Assembly: GCA_016934935.1 (NCBI GenBank)
Contig: JAFGRW010000123.1
Coordinates: 1 to 34,973 of the forward strand
Direction: 5' to 3'
DNA: 34,973 nt
From: Spirochaetota bacterium
GTDB taxonomy: Bacteria > Spirochaetota > UBA4802 > JAFGJZ01
The position numbers were made by a program, and so were the translations under genes. Positions 24,775-32,824 of the stretch are shown here, piece by piece. Positions within the stretch are counted from its first letter, which is position 1. Every line of letters begins with the position of its first letter. The notes beneath the pieces are model-generated. The model saw only the letters and a program-made list of their open reading frames with translations, was not told the origin of the DNA and did no database searches.

Positions 24775-27270
24775 ATGGATTATTCGTTAAATGCGAAAAA
24801 AATAATAAATGAGTTGGCACAGGGTGAGGGTAGACGAATCAACTCTTCTCTTCTGGAGCCCGAACATATATTGCTGGCAATGCTTAAAATACCAGATTGT
24901 GGTGCCATGAAAATCATGAATCGTCTTGGTATCAACTTTGATGTGTTGAGACGAAATCTTGATATATCTTTATCTTCCAAGGCTGGTCCCATCTATATTG
25001 GTGATATCCCCGTATCTCCCTCGTTTAATAAAATACTGAAATATGCCAGAGATGAGGCAATAATGCTCAAAGAGTTTAAAATCTTAACAGAACATCTGTT
25101 ACTTGGACTTTTTAAGCATAAAACCAGTGCCGGGATAAAGAACCTTATTGATGCTGGTATCAATTATAATGTCATTGTTAGCGAGCTTAAGGAGTATTCC
25201 ATGGCGCGTGATAATTCGCGTCTTGGAAGCCGGAAAAAAGACGGTTCTAAAAGCTCGCTTGCTGATTTTACGATTAATCTTAATGAGCGTGCTCAAAAAG
25301 GGTTGATCGACGGAGTTATCGGAAGAGAGTCCGAGATTGAACGTGTAATACAGATATTGGGGCGTAAAAATAAGAATAACCCTGTACTAGTAGGTGAAGC
25401 AGGTGTTGGAAAAACGGTAATTGTTGAAGGTTTGGCAAAACATATCGTAGAGGGCACTGTCCCCGAGCCGCTTTTAAACAAAATAATATTGTCGCTTGAT
25501 ATGACTTCTGTTGTTGCAGGTACCAAGTATCGCGGTGAATTTGAAGATCGTCTTAAGAAAATAATGGCAGAGCTTCGTGAACAGGATAATATTATTCTTT
25601 TTATTGACGAACTCCATTCAATTATTGGAGCAGGAGCAGCAGAAGGGGCACTTGATGCCGCGAATATATTAAAACCTGTTCTTGCCCGGGGTGAACTGCA
25701 ATGCGTCGGGGCTACTACTCTTCGCGAGCATAAGAAATATATCGAAAAAGATCCTGCTCTTGAACGCCGTTTCCAGACGGTTTTGGTTAATGAACCTTCA
25801 GTTGAGGATACCATAGAAATAATTCTGGGTCTGCAGGATAGTTACGAAAAGCATCATAAGGTAAATTTTACACCTGAAGCGTTAAAACAGTCGGTTTACC
25901 TTTCAGATCGCTATATTAACGACCGGTTTTTGCCGGACAAGGCCATAGATGTAATTGATGAGGCCGGTTCAAGAGTAAGATTGAAAAACTGTAGTCCGCC
26001 TGCAGATATATCCGAACTTGAAGAAAAAATTAATTCACTTAACGAGCAAAAAATAGCCTTTGTTCAGAACCAGGAGTACGAAAAGGCGGCCTCTTTAAGG
26101 GACAATTTGCATATATTACGAAATGAGCTTGAACAGAAAAAACAGGACTGGGAAGAACGAAGAAACGAATATCGCGTAACGGTAGAAGAGGAAGATGTTA
26201 TCGATGTTATTTCAGCCTGGTCTGGGGTTAATATCGACAAATTGAGTATGAGTGAGAGTGAGCGGTTGCTTAATCTTGAAGATGAGATTCATAAAAAAAT
26301 TGTTGGTCAGGATGAAGCAGTTCGAGCACTTTGCGGTGCAATTAGAAGATCGCGTACAGGGTTTCGCCGATCTAACAGACCAATTGGCGCTTTTGTACTT
26401 GCCGGTCCTACCGGAGTTGGCAAGACGGAGTTGGCCAAAGTCCTTGCTGAATATTTATTTGGAAATAAAAATTCACTGATTCGTCTGGATATGTCTGAAT
26501 TTATGGAAAAACATTCTGTTTCAAGACTTGTTGGAGCGCCACCGGGTTATGTTGGTTACGAAGAGGGGGGGCAGCTTACTGAAAAAGTAAAGAGGCGTCC
26601 TTATTGTGTGATACTTCTTGATGAGATTGAAAAAGCCCATCCCGACTTTATGAATATTATGCTTCAGGTTCTGGATGAAGGAGAGCTTACTGATAATATG
26701 AGCGGTACTGTATCTTTCCGTGATACAATAATAATTATGACATCGAATCTTGGTAATTCGCGCTTTGATAAGACGGCTAGAACAGGTTTTCTGGACAGCA
26801 ATGAAACAGAAGATACCTCACAGGAGAAGGTTCGCGAGGCTGTTAAAGGAGCTTTTAATCCTGAATTTATAAACCGTATAGATGAGATTGTGTGTTTTCA
26901 TCATCTGGAAGATTCGCATATACTTAAAATACTTGATCTTATGCTTTCTGAAATATCCGGCCTTGTAAAGGACAAAGACGTGGAGCTCGTCTTTACGGCC
27001 GCGCTTAAAAAATATCTGGCAGATAAGGGTATGTCGCGCCAGTATGGAGCACGTTATCTTCGAAAGGTTATCCAAGACGAGATAGAAGATGCTCTAGCCC
27101 TTGAGATTCTTCGTGGGGGGATCCCTGAGAAATCCAAGGTTACTGTTTCAACCAGAGCTGGCAAAGTTACCATAAAAACGAAAAAAAATAGTTTTTCAGA
27201 ACAAAACAATTCACCTCTTATAAATAACGAAAAGGTAAACGGAGAACTTTCCGAATTGGAAAAAATTTGA
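24775..27270 (+). CDS. clpC: ClpC-type AAA+ unfoldase
   Basis: An 831-aa two-ATPase-domain Clp protein. The start at 24775 has GAGGTG upstream, 7 bases after the mcsB stop. The N-domain (1-140) has both Clp repeats, with EPEHILLA (Glu30) and LTEHLLLGL (Glu106); the equivalent Glu residues form the phospho-arginine pockets in Bacillus ClpC. NBD1 has GEAGVGKT and ILFIDELH. The middle domain is a short coiled coil with a UVR-like sequence (QEYEKAASLRDNL), typical of ClpC. NBD2 has GPTGVGKTE, VILLDEIEKAHPD and sensor TSNLG. The ClpP-docking loop position reads TGF (ARTGFLD) instead of VGF/IGF. It forms an operon with mcsA and mcsB. Confidence 0.94.
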   Translation: MDYSLNAKKIINELAQGEGRRINSSLLEPEHILLAMLKIPDCGAMKIMNRLGINFDVLRRNLDISLSSKAGPIYIGDIPVSPSFNKILKYARDEAIMLKEFKILTEHLLLGLFKHKTSAGIKNLIDAGINYNVIVSELKEYSMARDNSRLGSRKKDGSKSSLADFTINLNERAQKGLIDGVIGRESEIERVIQILGRKNKNNPVLVGEAGVGKTVIVEGLAKHIVEGTVPEPLLNKIILSLDMTSVVAGTKYRGEFEDRLKKIMAELREQDNIILFIDELHSIIGAGAAEGALDAANILKPVLARGELQCVGATTLREHKKYIEKDPALERRFQTVLVNEPSVEDTIEIILGLQDSYEKHHKVNFTPEALKQSVYLSDRYINDRFLPDKAIDVIDEAGSRVRLKNCSPPADISELEEKINSLNEQKIAFVQNQEYEKAASLRDNLHILRNELEQKKQDWEERRNEYRVTVEEEDVIDVISAWSGVNIDKLSMSESERLLNLEDEIHKKIVGQDEAVRALCGAIRRSRTGFRRSNRPIGAFVLAGPTGVGKTELAKVLAEYLFGNKNSLIRLDMSEFMEKHSVSRLVGAPPGYVGYEEGGQLTEKVKRRPYCVILLDEIEKAHPDFMNIMLQVLDEGELTDNMSGTVSFRDTIIIMTSNLGNSRFDKTARTGFLDSNETEDTSQEKVREAVKGAFNPEFINRIDEIVCFHHLEDSHILKILDLMLSEISGLVKDKDVELVFTAALKKYLADKGMSRQYGARYLRKVIQDEIEDALALEILRGGIPEKSKVTVSTRAGKVTIKTKKNSFSEQNNSPLINNEKVNGELSELEKI

Positions 27271-27281
27271 TGTTTGTAAAA

Positions 27282-27302
27282 AGTTAATTATTAGAGGTTA
27301 AC
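27282..27302 (+). repeat. Solo tail module of the dispersed repeat
   Basis: AGTTAATTATTAGAGGTTAAC matches the tail of copy 3 at nearly every base, but no inverted-repeat arms precede it. It lies in the 39-base gap between clpC and the cls-like gene. Its AGAGG (27293-27297) is the only Shine-Dalgarno-like sequence before the ATG at 27310. Confidence 0.65.
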
Positions 27303-27309
27303 TAATTTT

Positions 27310-28500
27310 ATGAAAAAGAAATCTGCAACATCGCAATATTGGATGCGGAACGCTCTTCCTTTATATCTAAAACAGATGAAAAAACTGAATATTGGCGGAT
27401 TCTCCAGCGGTAATCAGGTCGAGTTGATTGTTGACGGGGCAGAGTGTTATAAAAAATTTTATGATGCCATTGATAATGCTGTATCTAGCATAAATCTTGA
27501 AACATATATTTTTAGAAGTGACGAAGCGGGCTGGGAAATAGCGAACCGGCTTGCGGCAGCTGCTGATCGTGGTGTTGAAGTAAATCTTATATATGACGCT
27601 ATTGGCTCAATAAAAACATCTCGTTCAATATTTAATTTCATGCGTGCGATGGGTATAGAGGTTATTGAATACCATCCTATTTTTCCATGGAGAAAGTTCT
27701 GGAATATTACATTTCGTGATCATCGTAAAATTATGGTTGTTGACGGAAAGTGCGCGTTTATAGGCGGACTGAATATCGGTAACGAATACGCGGGAAATCT
27801 TTATACTGATGAGTACCAACGTGATACTCATGCTCGAATAACAGGGCCGGCTGTCAGGGAAATTCAATTCTTTTTTATGGAAAACTGGTTTCGAAACGGT
27901 GGATCTGTTGTAGATTACTCACGTCATTTTCCTGATGTAAAAAAAAGCGGAAAAAAAATGGTGATGATTTTGTGTACAAAATCAAGACGAAATGTGCGTC
28001 CTATTCATTTTTCTTATCTTTCCGCTATTGACAGTGCAAGAGAATCCATTTCAATCGCAAACGCCTATTTTATTCCAGACCAGAAGATTTACAGATCGTT
28101 GTGCGCTGCAGCTAAGCGGGGAGTATCTGTAAAAATAATATTGCCATCACGTTATGCAATGCCCGTTGTAAAGAACGCTGTACGTTATCTTTATCGCAGG
28201 TATTTGCGTCACGGCATAGAAATTTACGAATACCAGGACAATGTTCTTCATGTCAAAAGTGCTGTTATTGACTGTGTCTGGTCCATGGTTGGATCATCTA
28301 ATCTGGATCGTCTCAGCTACCGGATCAATCTTGAGTTAAACGCTGTAGTTCTTGATGAAGATTTCGGTGAAAAGATGGAGAAAGTATTTCACGATGATTT
28401 AAAATATTGTCAAAAAATTGAAATAGAAAATATTGAAAAACGTTCTTTATGGCGTCTGTTTGTAGAATGGCTTTGTTACAGATTCAGAAATATTTTATAA
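27310..28500 (+). CDS. Cardiolipin synthase-like phospholipase D protein
   Basis: A 396-aa PLD-superfamily enzyme with two HKD motifs: H138-R-K140-x4-D145 with GGLNIGNEY after it, and H314-V-K316-x4-D321 with GSSNLD after it. This matches bacterial cardiolipin synthases of the ClsB type, which lack the two N-terminal membrane spans of ClsA. The N-terminus here is basic and amphipathic rather than membrane-spanning. The expected reaction is transfer of a phosphatidyl group between phosphatidylglycerol and another lipid to form cardiolipin. It follows clpC by 39 bases and may be in the same transcript. A repeat element follows its stop immediately. Confidence 0.87.
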   Translation: MKKKSATSQYWMRNALPLYLKQMKKLNIGGFSSGNQVELIVDGAECYKKFYDAIDNAVSSINLETYIFRSDEAGWEIANRLAAAADRGVEVNLIYDAIGSIKTSRSIFNFMRAMGIEVIEYHPIFPWRKFWNITFRDHRKIMVVDGKCAFIGGLNIGNEYAGNLYTDEYQRDTHARITGPAVREIQFFFMENWFRNGGSVVDYSRHFPDVKKSGKKMVMILCTKSRRNVRPIHFSYLSAIDSARESISIANAYFIPDQKIYRSLCAAAKRGVSVKIILPSRYAMPVVKNAVRYLYRRYLRHGIEIYEYQDNVLHVKSAVIDCVWSMVGSSNLDRLSYRINLELNAVVLDEDFGEKMEKVFHDDLKYCQKIEIENIEKRSLWRLFVEWLCYRFRNIL

Positions 28501-28502
28501 GA

Positions 28503-28611
28503 GGGAACTTCGAAAAATTACATTATTTCAGAAGGTTTCACTGTTTTTGTGCCTATTTTAAAGGAATTTTTCGCAAGTTCCCTGAAAAAATTTTAATTAT
28601 TAGAGGTTACC
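28503..28611 (+). repeat. Dispersed intergenic repeat, copy 3 (intact, best preserved)
   Basis: GGGAACTTCGAAAAATTA (28503-28520) and GGAATTTTTCGCAAGTTCCC (28563-28582) pair over 16-17 bases with one bulged base. The 42-base interior includes GTGCCTATTTTAAAGG, shared with copy 2. The tail TTAATTATTAGAGGTTACC ends at 28611. The element fills the gap between the cls-like stop and the converging esterase gene, so its long hairpin could act as a bidirectional transcription terminator. Confidence 0.85.
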
Positions 28612-28616
28612 AAGAA

Positions 28617-29366
28617 TCAGTTTAATTCCAGATTGTCAAACCAGTCGAAAATACGTTCGAACTCGCCATCTGGAACAAAGTGATGACCGGGATGTTCATT
28701 TGCGACAATATTCCAGCCGTGATTAAGAAGATACCCGGACACCTCTTTGCCCGGAACTCCAGGTTCCTTTTTGCCCCAATAGATATATCCGGGAGTCCTG
28801 GGGTTCGGTGTTCTGTTTTTTTTCATCATGATACCAAGTTCGTAGCCTGCACCACCGCCTCCGGCCGCGAATGCGGTAAAAAGAGGTTCTGAGGTAAAAA
28901 ATCTACGGTTATAAAGCAGCATTGTTAATGTGAAGTGACCACCCGAAGAAAAACCAGTTAACAATATTCTTTTCCTGTTAATTGGGAGTTTGTTTTTTAT
29001 TACAGATGCCATTTTTAAAATTGTGCCGCTATCGGGCTCCTCTTCCCATACGAGTTTTGTTGCCCTGACAGCAAGCAGAATATAACCGCGTTTATCGGCA
29101 TAATCAGTAAGGTTATTGCTGTATATAAAAGTTTCTTCCCCTGTTGACATAGGATGTAAAGTTATTACCAGTGGGTACTGTTTCTTATTATTATAGCCTT
29201 TAGGCAAATAAAAGCAGCCGTGTTTCATTCGCATAAGTTTTCCGGATTCAATTTTATCAGGCAACTCGTAATCATAAATATCGTTTAGTTGCGCAGCCGA
29301 AAAAACAATACCTGTAAGAATCAATGCAATATAAAGAATAAAAAACGCTATATTAACTCTGCTCAC
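28617..29366 (-). CDS. Secreted alpha/beta-hydrolase, esterase (PHB depolymerase/LpqC-like)
   Basis: A 249-aa alpha/beta hydrolase with an N-terminal hydrophobic segment (about 5-24: AFFILYIALILTGIVFSAA), a signal peptide or anchor. The nucleophile elbow GFSSGG carries the serine, preceded by an oxyanion strand YPLVITLHPMSTGEE. A final ANEHPGHHFVPDGEF is typical of the catalytic His region. The closest recognisable group is the feruloyl-esterase / poly-hydroxyalkanoate depolymerase-like family (Esterase PHB, LpqC). Substrate unknown. It lies 41 bases downstream of aguB on the same strand; a functional link to polyamine synthesis is not evident. Confidence 0.72.
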   Translation of the reverse strand: MSRVNIAFFILYIALILTGIVFSAAQLNDIYDYELPDKIESGKLMRMKHGCFYLPKGYNNKKQYPLVITLHPMSTGEETFIYSNNLTDYADKRGYILLAVRATKLVWEEEPDSGTILKMASVIKNKLPINRKRILLTGFSSGGHFTLTMLLYNRRFFTSEPLFTAFAAGGGGAGYELGIMMKKNRTPNPRTPGYIYWGKKEPGVPGKEVSGYLLNHGWNIVANEHPGHHFVPDGEFERIFDWFDNLELN

Positions 29367-29407
29367 GGTTATGACCTCATTGAATTATATAGTTTTCTTA
29401 GTGGTTT

Positions 29408-30313
29408 CTAACTCTTGTCGATATAGCGTTTGGTTAGTTCTGTGTAGTCATCAATGCGTCTATCCCTGAAAAATGGCCATGTTTGCCTTACAATTTCGGA
29501 ATTCCCAAGATTTATGGGTACTATCATATTCTCTTCATTGCTGCTTGATGCCTGAGCCAGAATTTCACCTTGCGGGCCTGCTACAAAACTGCTTCCCCAG
29601 AAATCAATACCCGCTTCGCCTTCGAGAGACTCGTTACCAACACGGTTAACAGCAATAACGGGAACTCCGTTTGCGATTGCATGTGACCGCTGGATTGTTA
29701 TCCAGGCGCTCTGCTGACGTTTCTTTTCGTCAGCATTGTCGGGTGGATACCATCCAATAGCGGTAGGGTAAATCAGCAATTCTGCACCTGCCAGAGCCAT
29801 AAGACGGGCGGCTTCAGGATACCATTGATCCCAGCAAACAAGTACGCCGAGTTTGCCAATTGAAGTTTTTATTGGTAAAAAACCTTTGTCGCCTGGTGCA
29901 AAATAGTACTTCTCATAAAATCCGGGATCATCAGGAATATGCATCTTACGATATGTTCCAGCAATGGAGCCATCTTTGTCAAAAACAACAGCCGTATTGT
30001 GATAGAGGCCGGGAGCTCTTTTTTCAAAAAGTGATGTTACCAAAACAACATTCAGTTCTTTAGCGAGCTTACCATAGTACCCGGTTGATGGTCCCGGAAT
30101 AGGCTCTGCAAGCTCAAACATCGCTATATCTTCTGCCTGACAGAAGTATAATGAATTGTGAAGCTCCTGAAAAACAATTATATTTGCACCCATTTGGGCA
30201 AGTTGCTCTGCGTTTGTTTTTAATAATTTTCTGTTATTCTCTATATTAGAGGTGCATTTCTGTTGTACCAGTCCTGCCATGAGCATATTATTGCTGGATT
30301 TGTTTGCTAACAT
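29408..30313 (-). CDS. aguB: N-carbamoylputrescine amidase
   Basis: A 301-aa nitrilase-superfamily amidase. I chose the ATG at 30313, which has AGGAGA seven bases upstream; the frame runs 66 bases further. The catalytic triad is present: Glu in VFQELHN, Lys in YRKMHIPD and Cys in VLVCWDQWYPE. PTAIGWYP is typical of N-carbamoylputrescine amidases, which make putrescine, ammonia and CO2. The start overlaps the 3' end of aguA by 26 bases, so the two are translationally linked and form the agmatine-to-putrescine pathway. Confidence 0.95.
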   Translation of the reverse strand: MLANKSSNNMLMAGLVQQKCTSNIENNRKLLKTNAEQLAQMGANIIVFQELHNSLYFCQAEDIAMFELAEPIPGPSTGYYGKLAKELNVVLVTSLFEKRAPGLYHNTAVVFDKDGSIAGTYRKMHIPDDPGFYEKYYFAPGDKGFLPIKTSIGKLGVLVCWDQWYPEAARLMALAGAELLIYPTAIGWYPPDNADEKKRQQSAWITIQRSHAIANGVPVIAVNRVGNESLEGEAGIDFWGSSFVAGPQGEILAQASSSNEENMIVPINLGNSEIVRQTWPFFRDRRIDDYTELTKRYIDKS

Positions 30314-31346
30314 TACAAAATCTCCTGTTAAGCTTAATATTTTCCGGAAACTGCATTGTAACACAATGCAGTGATCCATGTTGTCGTATCAATACCGAGC
30401 AATCAATGATGTAAACTTCACGGCCGGGAAAAAGTTTTTGAAGTACAGCTTGTGCTTTAATATCAAGAGATGTCCCGTAACCCGGCATAAGTATCGCGTT
30501 GTTGATAATAAGAAAATTGGCATAGGTCGCGGGAAGTCTTTCATCGTTGTAGTATTCCGCATTCGCCATCGGGAGAGCAACAAGATTGTATGGTATGCCC
30601 TTTGGTGTGGTGAATTTCTGCAGTTCTTTCTCCATCTCTTTCAGCGAATGATAGTGAGGATCACTTTTGTCATCACATTTTACATATGCGATCGTATCTG
30701 TGGAACAGAATCTGGCAAGTGTATCAATATGGCTATCCGTATCATCGCCGGACAAGTATCCGGAATTGAGCATAAGTATACGTCTTGCGCCAAATGATTT
30801 TCTTAGTACATCTTCTATTTCCTGACAGGAAAAGCCGCCATTGCGGTTCGGCGAAAGCAGGCAGTCAGATGTGGTCATGATCGTTCCAATACCATCTGAT
30901 TCGATGGAACCGCCTTCGAGTACAAAACCAAGCATGTTAACATATTTGGCATTTATAAAAAGCCCCTGGCCATATAGGTGGTTGTTTATCATATTGTCGT
31001 AATTAGATGCGAATTTAAGACCCCAACCGTTAAACTTGAAATCATAAAGGCATGCTTTACCATTGTCTAAAACAGTAATAAATCCATAATCACGGCACCA
31101 GGTATCGTTTGAACTGGCTTTGATGGTATAAACCCGGGGAGTGTTTGCAATAAGGGACAGGCCGTCGTCGATACTGTTGGTGTTCTGTACTACTATGACA
31201 TCCTGGTATTTTGCTATTGTTTTTATAATTCGGGAAAAGCATTTTTTTGCTTCATCAAGGTATTGAGCCCAGTCGCTGTCACTGTGTGGCCATGCGAGCA
31301 TCACAGCGCCTTGCTGTTCCCACTCGGCTGGAAGACGGATTTCCAT
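30288..31346 (-). CDS. aguA: Agmatine deiminase
   Basis: A 352-aa agmatine deiminase (agmatine to N-carbamoylputrescine and ammonia), a member of the guanidino-group-modifying fold. The ATG at 31346 begins MEIRLPAEWEQQGAVMLAWP, the standard N-terminus, with GAGG at a workable distance; the frame extends 69 bases upstream. Active-site elements are WCRDYG, GGSIESDG, GYLSGDDTDSHID and the catalytic Cys in HGSLHCVTM (about residue 328). It is co-transcribed with aguB. A minus-strand promoter candidate (TTGCAA, 18 bases, TATATT) lies around 31370-31400. Agmatine would come from arginine decarboxylase, not seen here. Confidence 0.95.
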   Translation of the reverse strand: MEIRLPAEWEQQGAVMLAWPHSDSDWAQYLDEAKKCFSRIIKTIAKYQDVIVVQNTNSIDDGLSLIANTPRVYTIKASSNDTWCRDYGFITVLDNGKACLYDFKFNGWGLKFASNYDNMINNHLYGQGLFINAKYVNMLGFVLEGGSIESDGIGTIMTTSDCLLSPNRNGGFSCQEIEDVLRKSFGARRILMLNSGYLSGDDTDSHIDTLARFCSTDTIAYVKCDDKSDPHYHSLKEMEKELQKFTTPKGIPYNLVALPMANAEYYNDERLPATYANFLIINNAILMPGYGTSLDIKAQAVLQKLFPGREVYIIDCSVLIRQHGSLHCVTMQFPENIKLNRRFCNVSKQIQQ

Positions 31347-31487
31347 AGGGCAAGCCTCATAACAAGGTATAATATAGTCGGTTAAAAATATTGGTTGCAA
31401 TTTATTAAAACACATGCATATTTACAAACAGTTTTCTTGAACTTTTTTAAATAAAAAGTGGCATCTTCCTTGTCAATCGGGGTATAC

Positions 31488-32642
31488 ATGAAGTTTAACA
31501 AAATATTTTCCCAGAATCAGGTAGGTTTTATTGCAGAGATTGTTGAACCGGTTCATCACTCTTTCAATATTGATTATGTGAAAAATGAATTTTTGAAAGA
31601 TCCCGAATTGAGTGCTCTTCCTGTTGAAACCGAATCGGGTATAAGCGGTTTCATAGAGAGGGACGCTGTTTTAAAAGATCAAAAAAAACTCGATTCCATT
31701 TTACATAAGAGTATCAAAAATTTTGTAGTAAGCAACACACTTTTTCTTAAAGCACGTGAAAATATCGAGAAGGCGCTTAAAGATATCTTTTTATCATCAA
31801 AAACACAGATAAATAACTGCATGGTCTATCATAATGGAGATTTTTGCGGTATTGTTAATACACGTAAACTTGTGGCTCATATTCTTAAACTTCGTAACAA
31901 CGAGTTGAAACGGGCTCGTGAAGTACAGAAAAAGATTCTTGGTCATAATAAAATGGATAACTCTTTATTCAAGTCAGAAGTAGTGATTGAAATGGCTCAC
32001 GAGGTTGGCGGTGATTTTTTTCTAATGAAAAATCTTGGGGATCATAAATACATAATTTCGTGCATGGATGTTAGTGGCAAGGATGTCTCAGCTTCGCTTA
32101 TTACCGGGGTTGTAGGGGGCTATTTCGCTTCACTCGAATATTTCACGGATCTATCATCGCTAAGTGGTACCGAAATAATAACTGCTCTTCATAATATTAT
32201 ACGGGCACGCACTCCTGAGGGATATTTTTTGGCAGGAGTTGTGGTTGTAATTGATAGTGATAAAGAGGAGATAGAAATTTTTAATATGGGATATTCACCA
32301 CTCTGTATGGTTTATAAGAATACCGGTGAAAACCGGATAGTTATTAAAAATCCGACACTTCCCCCCATAGGGTTGCCCAATTTCAAAATAAGTGATGATC
32401 TTGTTATTCGTGAAAATATTAAAAAAGGGTTTTCACTTTTTGGCTTTTCAGACGGTTTAACCGACGCGCAAAACTCTCATGGCATAGCGCTTGGCGATAA
32501 AGCTGTTTACGAATTGCTGAAGCAGAGCCTGAAGAAAAACGATCAGGATGCGCTCAACAGCGTTGTTAAAGAAGTTAAAAATTATATAGGTACTGCTCCT
32601 TTTGCTGATGATATAACCGCATTTATGGTCGATTTTAAATAG
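31488..32642 (+). CDS. SpoIIE/RsbU-type serine phosphatase with CBS-like N-terminus
   Basis: A 384-aa PP2C-type phosphatase. I chose the ATG at 31488 (MKFNKIF); an upstream in-frame start at 31458 has no better Shine-Dalgarno. Residues 1-135 resemble a CBS-type sensor pair (LSALPVETESGISGFIERD, then NCMVYHNGDFCGIVNTRKL). A short coiled linker NELKRAREVQKKIL leads to the SpoIIE domain, with metal-site Asp residues in VGGDFF, CMDVSGKDVSASL, SDGLTDAQN and FADDITAF. Such enzymes dephosphorylate anti-anti-sigma factors (SpoIIAA/RsbV) in partner-switching systems. No STAS or anti-sigma kinase gene is adjacent, so the target is unknown. It is divergent from aguA with a 141-base gap. Confidence 0.87.
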   Translation: MKFNKIFSQNQVGFIAEIVEPVHHSFNIDYVKNEFLKDPELSALPVETESGISGFIERDAVLKDQKKLDSILHKSIKNFVVSNTLFLKARENIEKALKDIFLSSKTQINNCMVYHNGDFCGIVNTRKLVAHILKLRNNELKRAREVQKKILGHNKMDNSLFKSEVVIEMAHEVGGDFFLMKNLGDHKYIISCMDVSGKDVSASLITGVVGGYFASLEYFTDLSSLSGTEIITALHNIIRARTPEGYFLAGVVVVIDSDKEEIEIFNMGYSPLCMVYKNTGENRIVIKNPTLPPIGLPNFKISDDLVIRENIKKGFSLFGFSDGLTDAQNSHGIALGDKAVYELLKQSLKKNDQDALNSVVKEVKNYIGTAPFADDITAFMVDFK

Positions 32643-32644
32643 AA

Positions 32645-32700
32645 GGGAACTTCGAAAAATCACATTTCTTGGTAATTTTGACTGTTTTGACAGATTCAAT
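32645..32700 (+). repeat. Dispersed intergenic repeat, copy 4 (left half only)
   Basis: GGGAACTTCGAAAAAT (32645-32660) begins two bases after the phosphatase stop and matches the left arm exactly. No right arm or tail module is found downstream before the next gene, so the element is truncated or diverged after about 40-55 bases. Confidence 0.65.
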
Positions 32701-32773
32701 TTCCGATTTGGATATTAACCTGTAAATTAAATGTTCTTGAAATATAGGGTGTATCTATTGTAATGTCCTAATA

Positions 32774-32785
32774 TAACACGTGTTA
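32774..32785 (+). promoter_or_regulatory. 12-bp palindrome upstream of the dehydrogenase pair
   Basis: TAACACGTGTTA is a perfect palindrome 39 bases before the alcohol dehydrogenase ATG. A weak TTGAAA at 32737 could be a -35 box, which would put the palindrome at or just after the transcription start, a usual operator position. No regulator gene is adjacent. Confidence 0.35.
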
Positions 32786-32824
32786 GAGAAATGCGTTTTC
32801 AATGACTAAACTCAGGAGGATATC

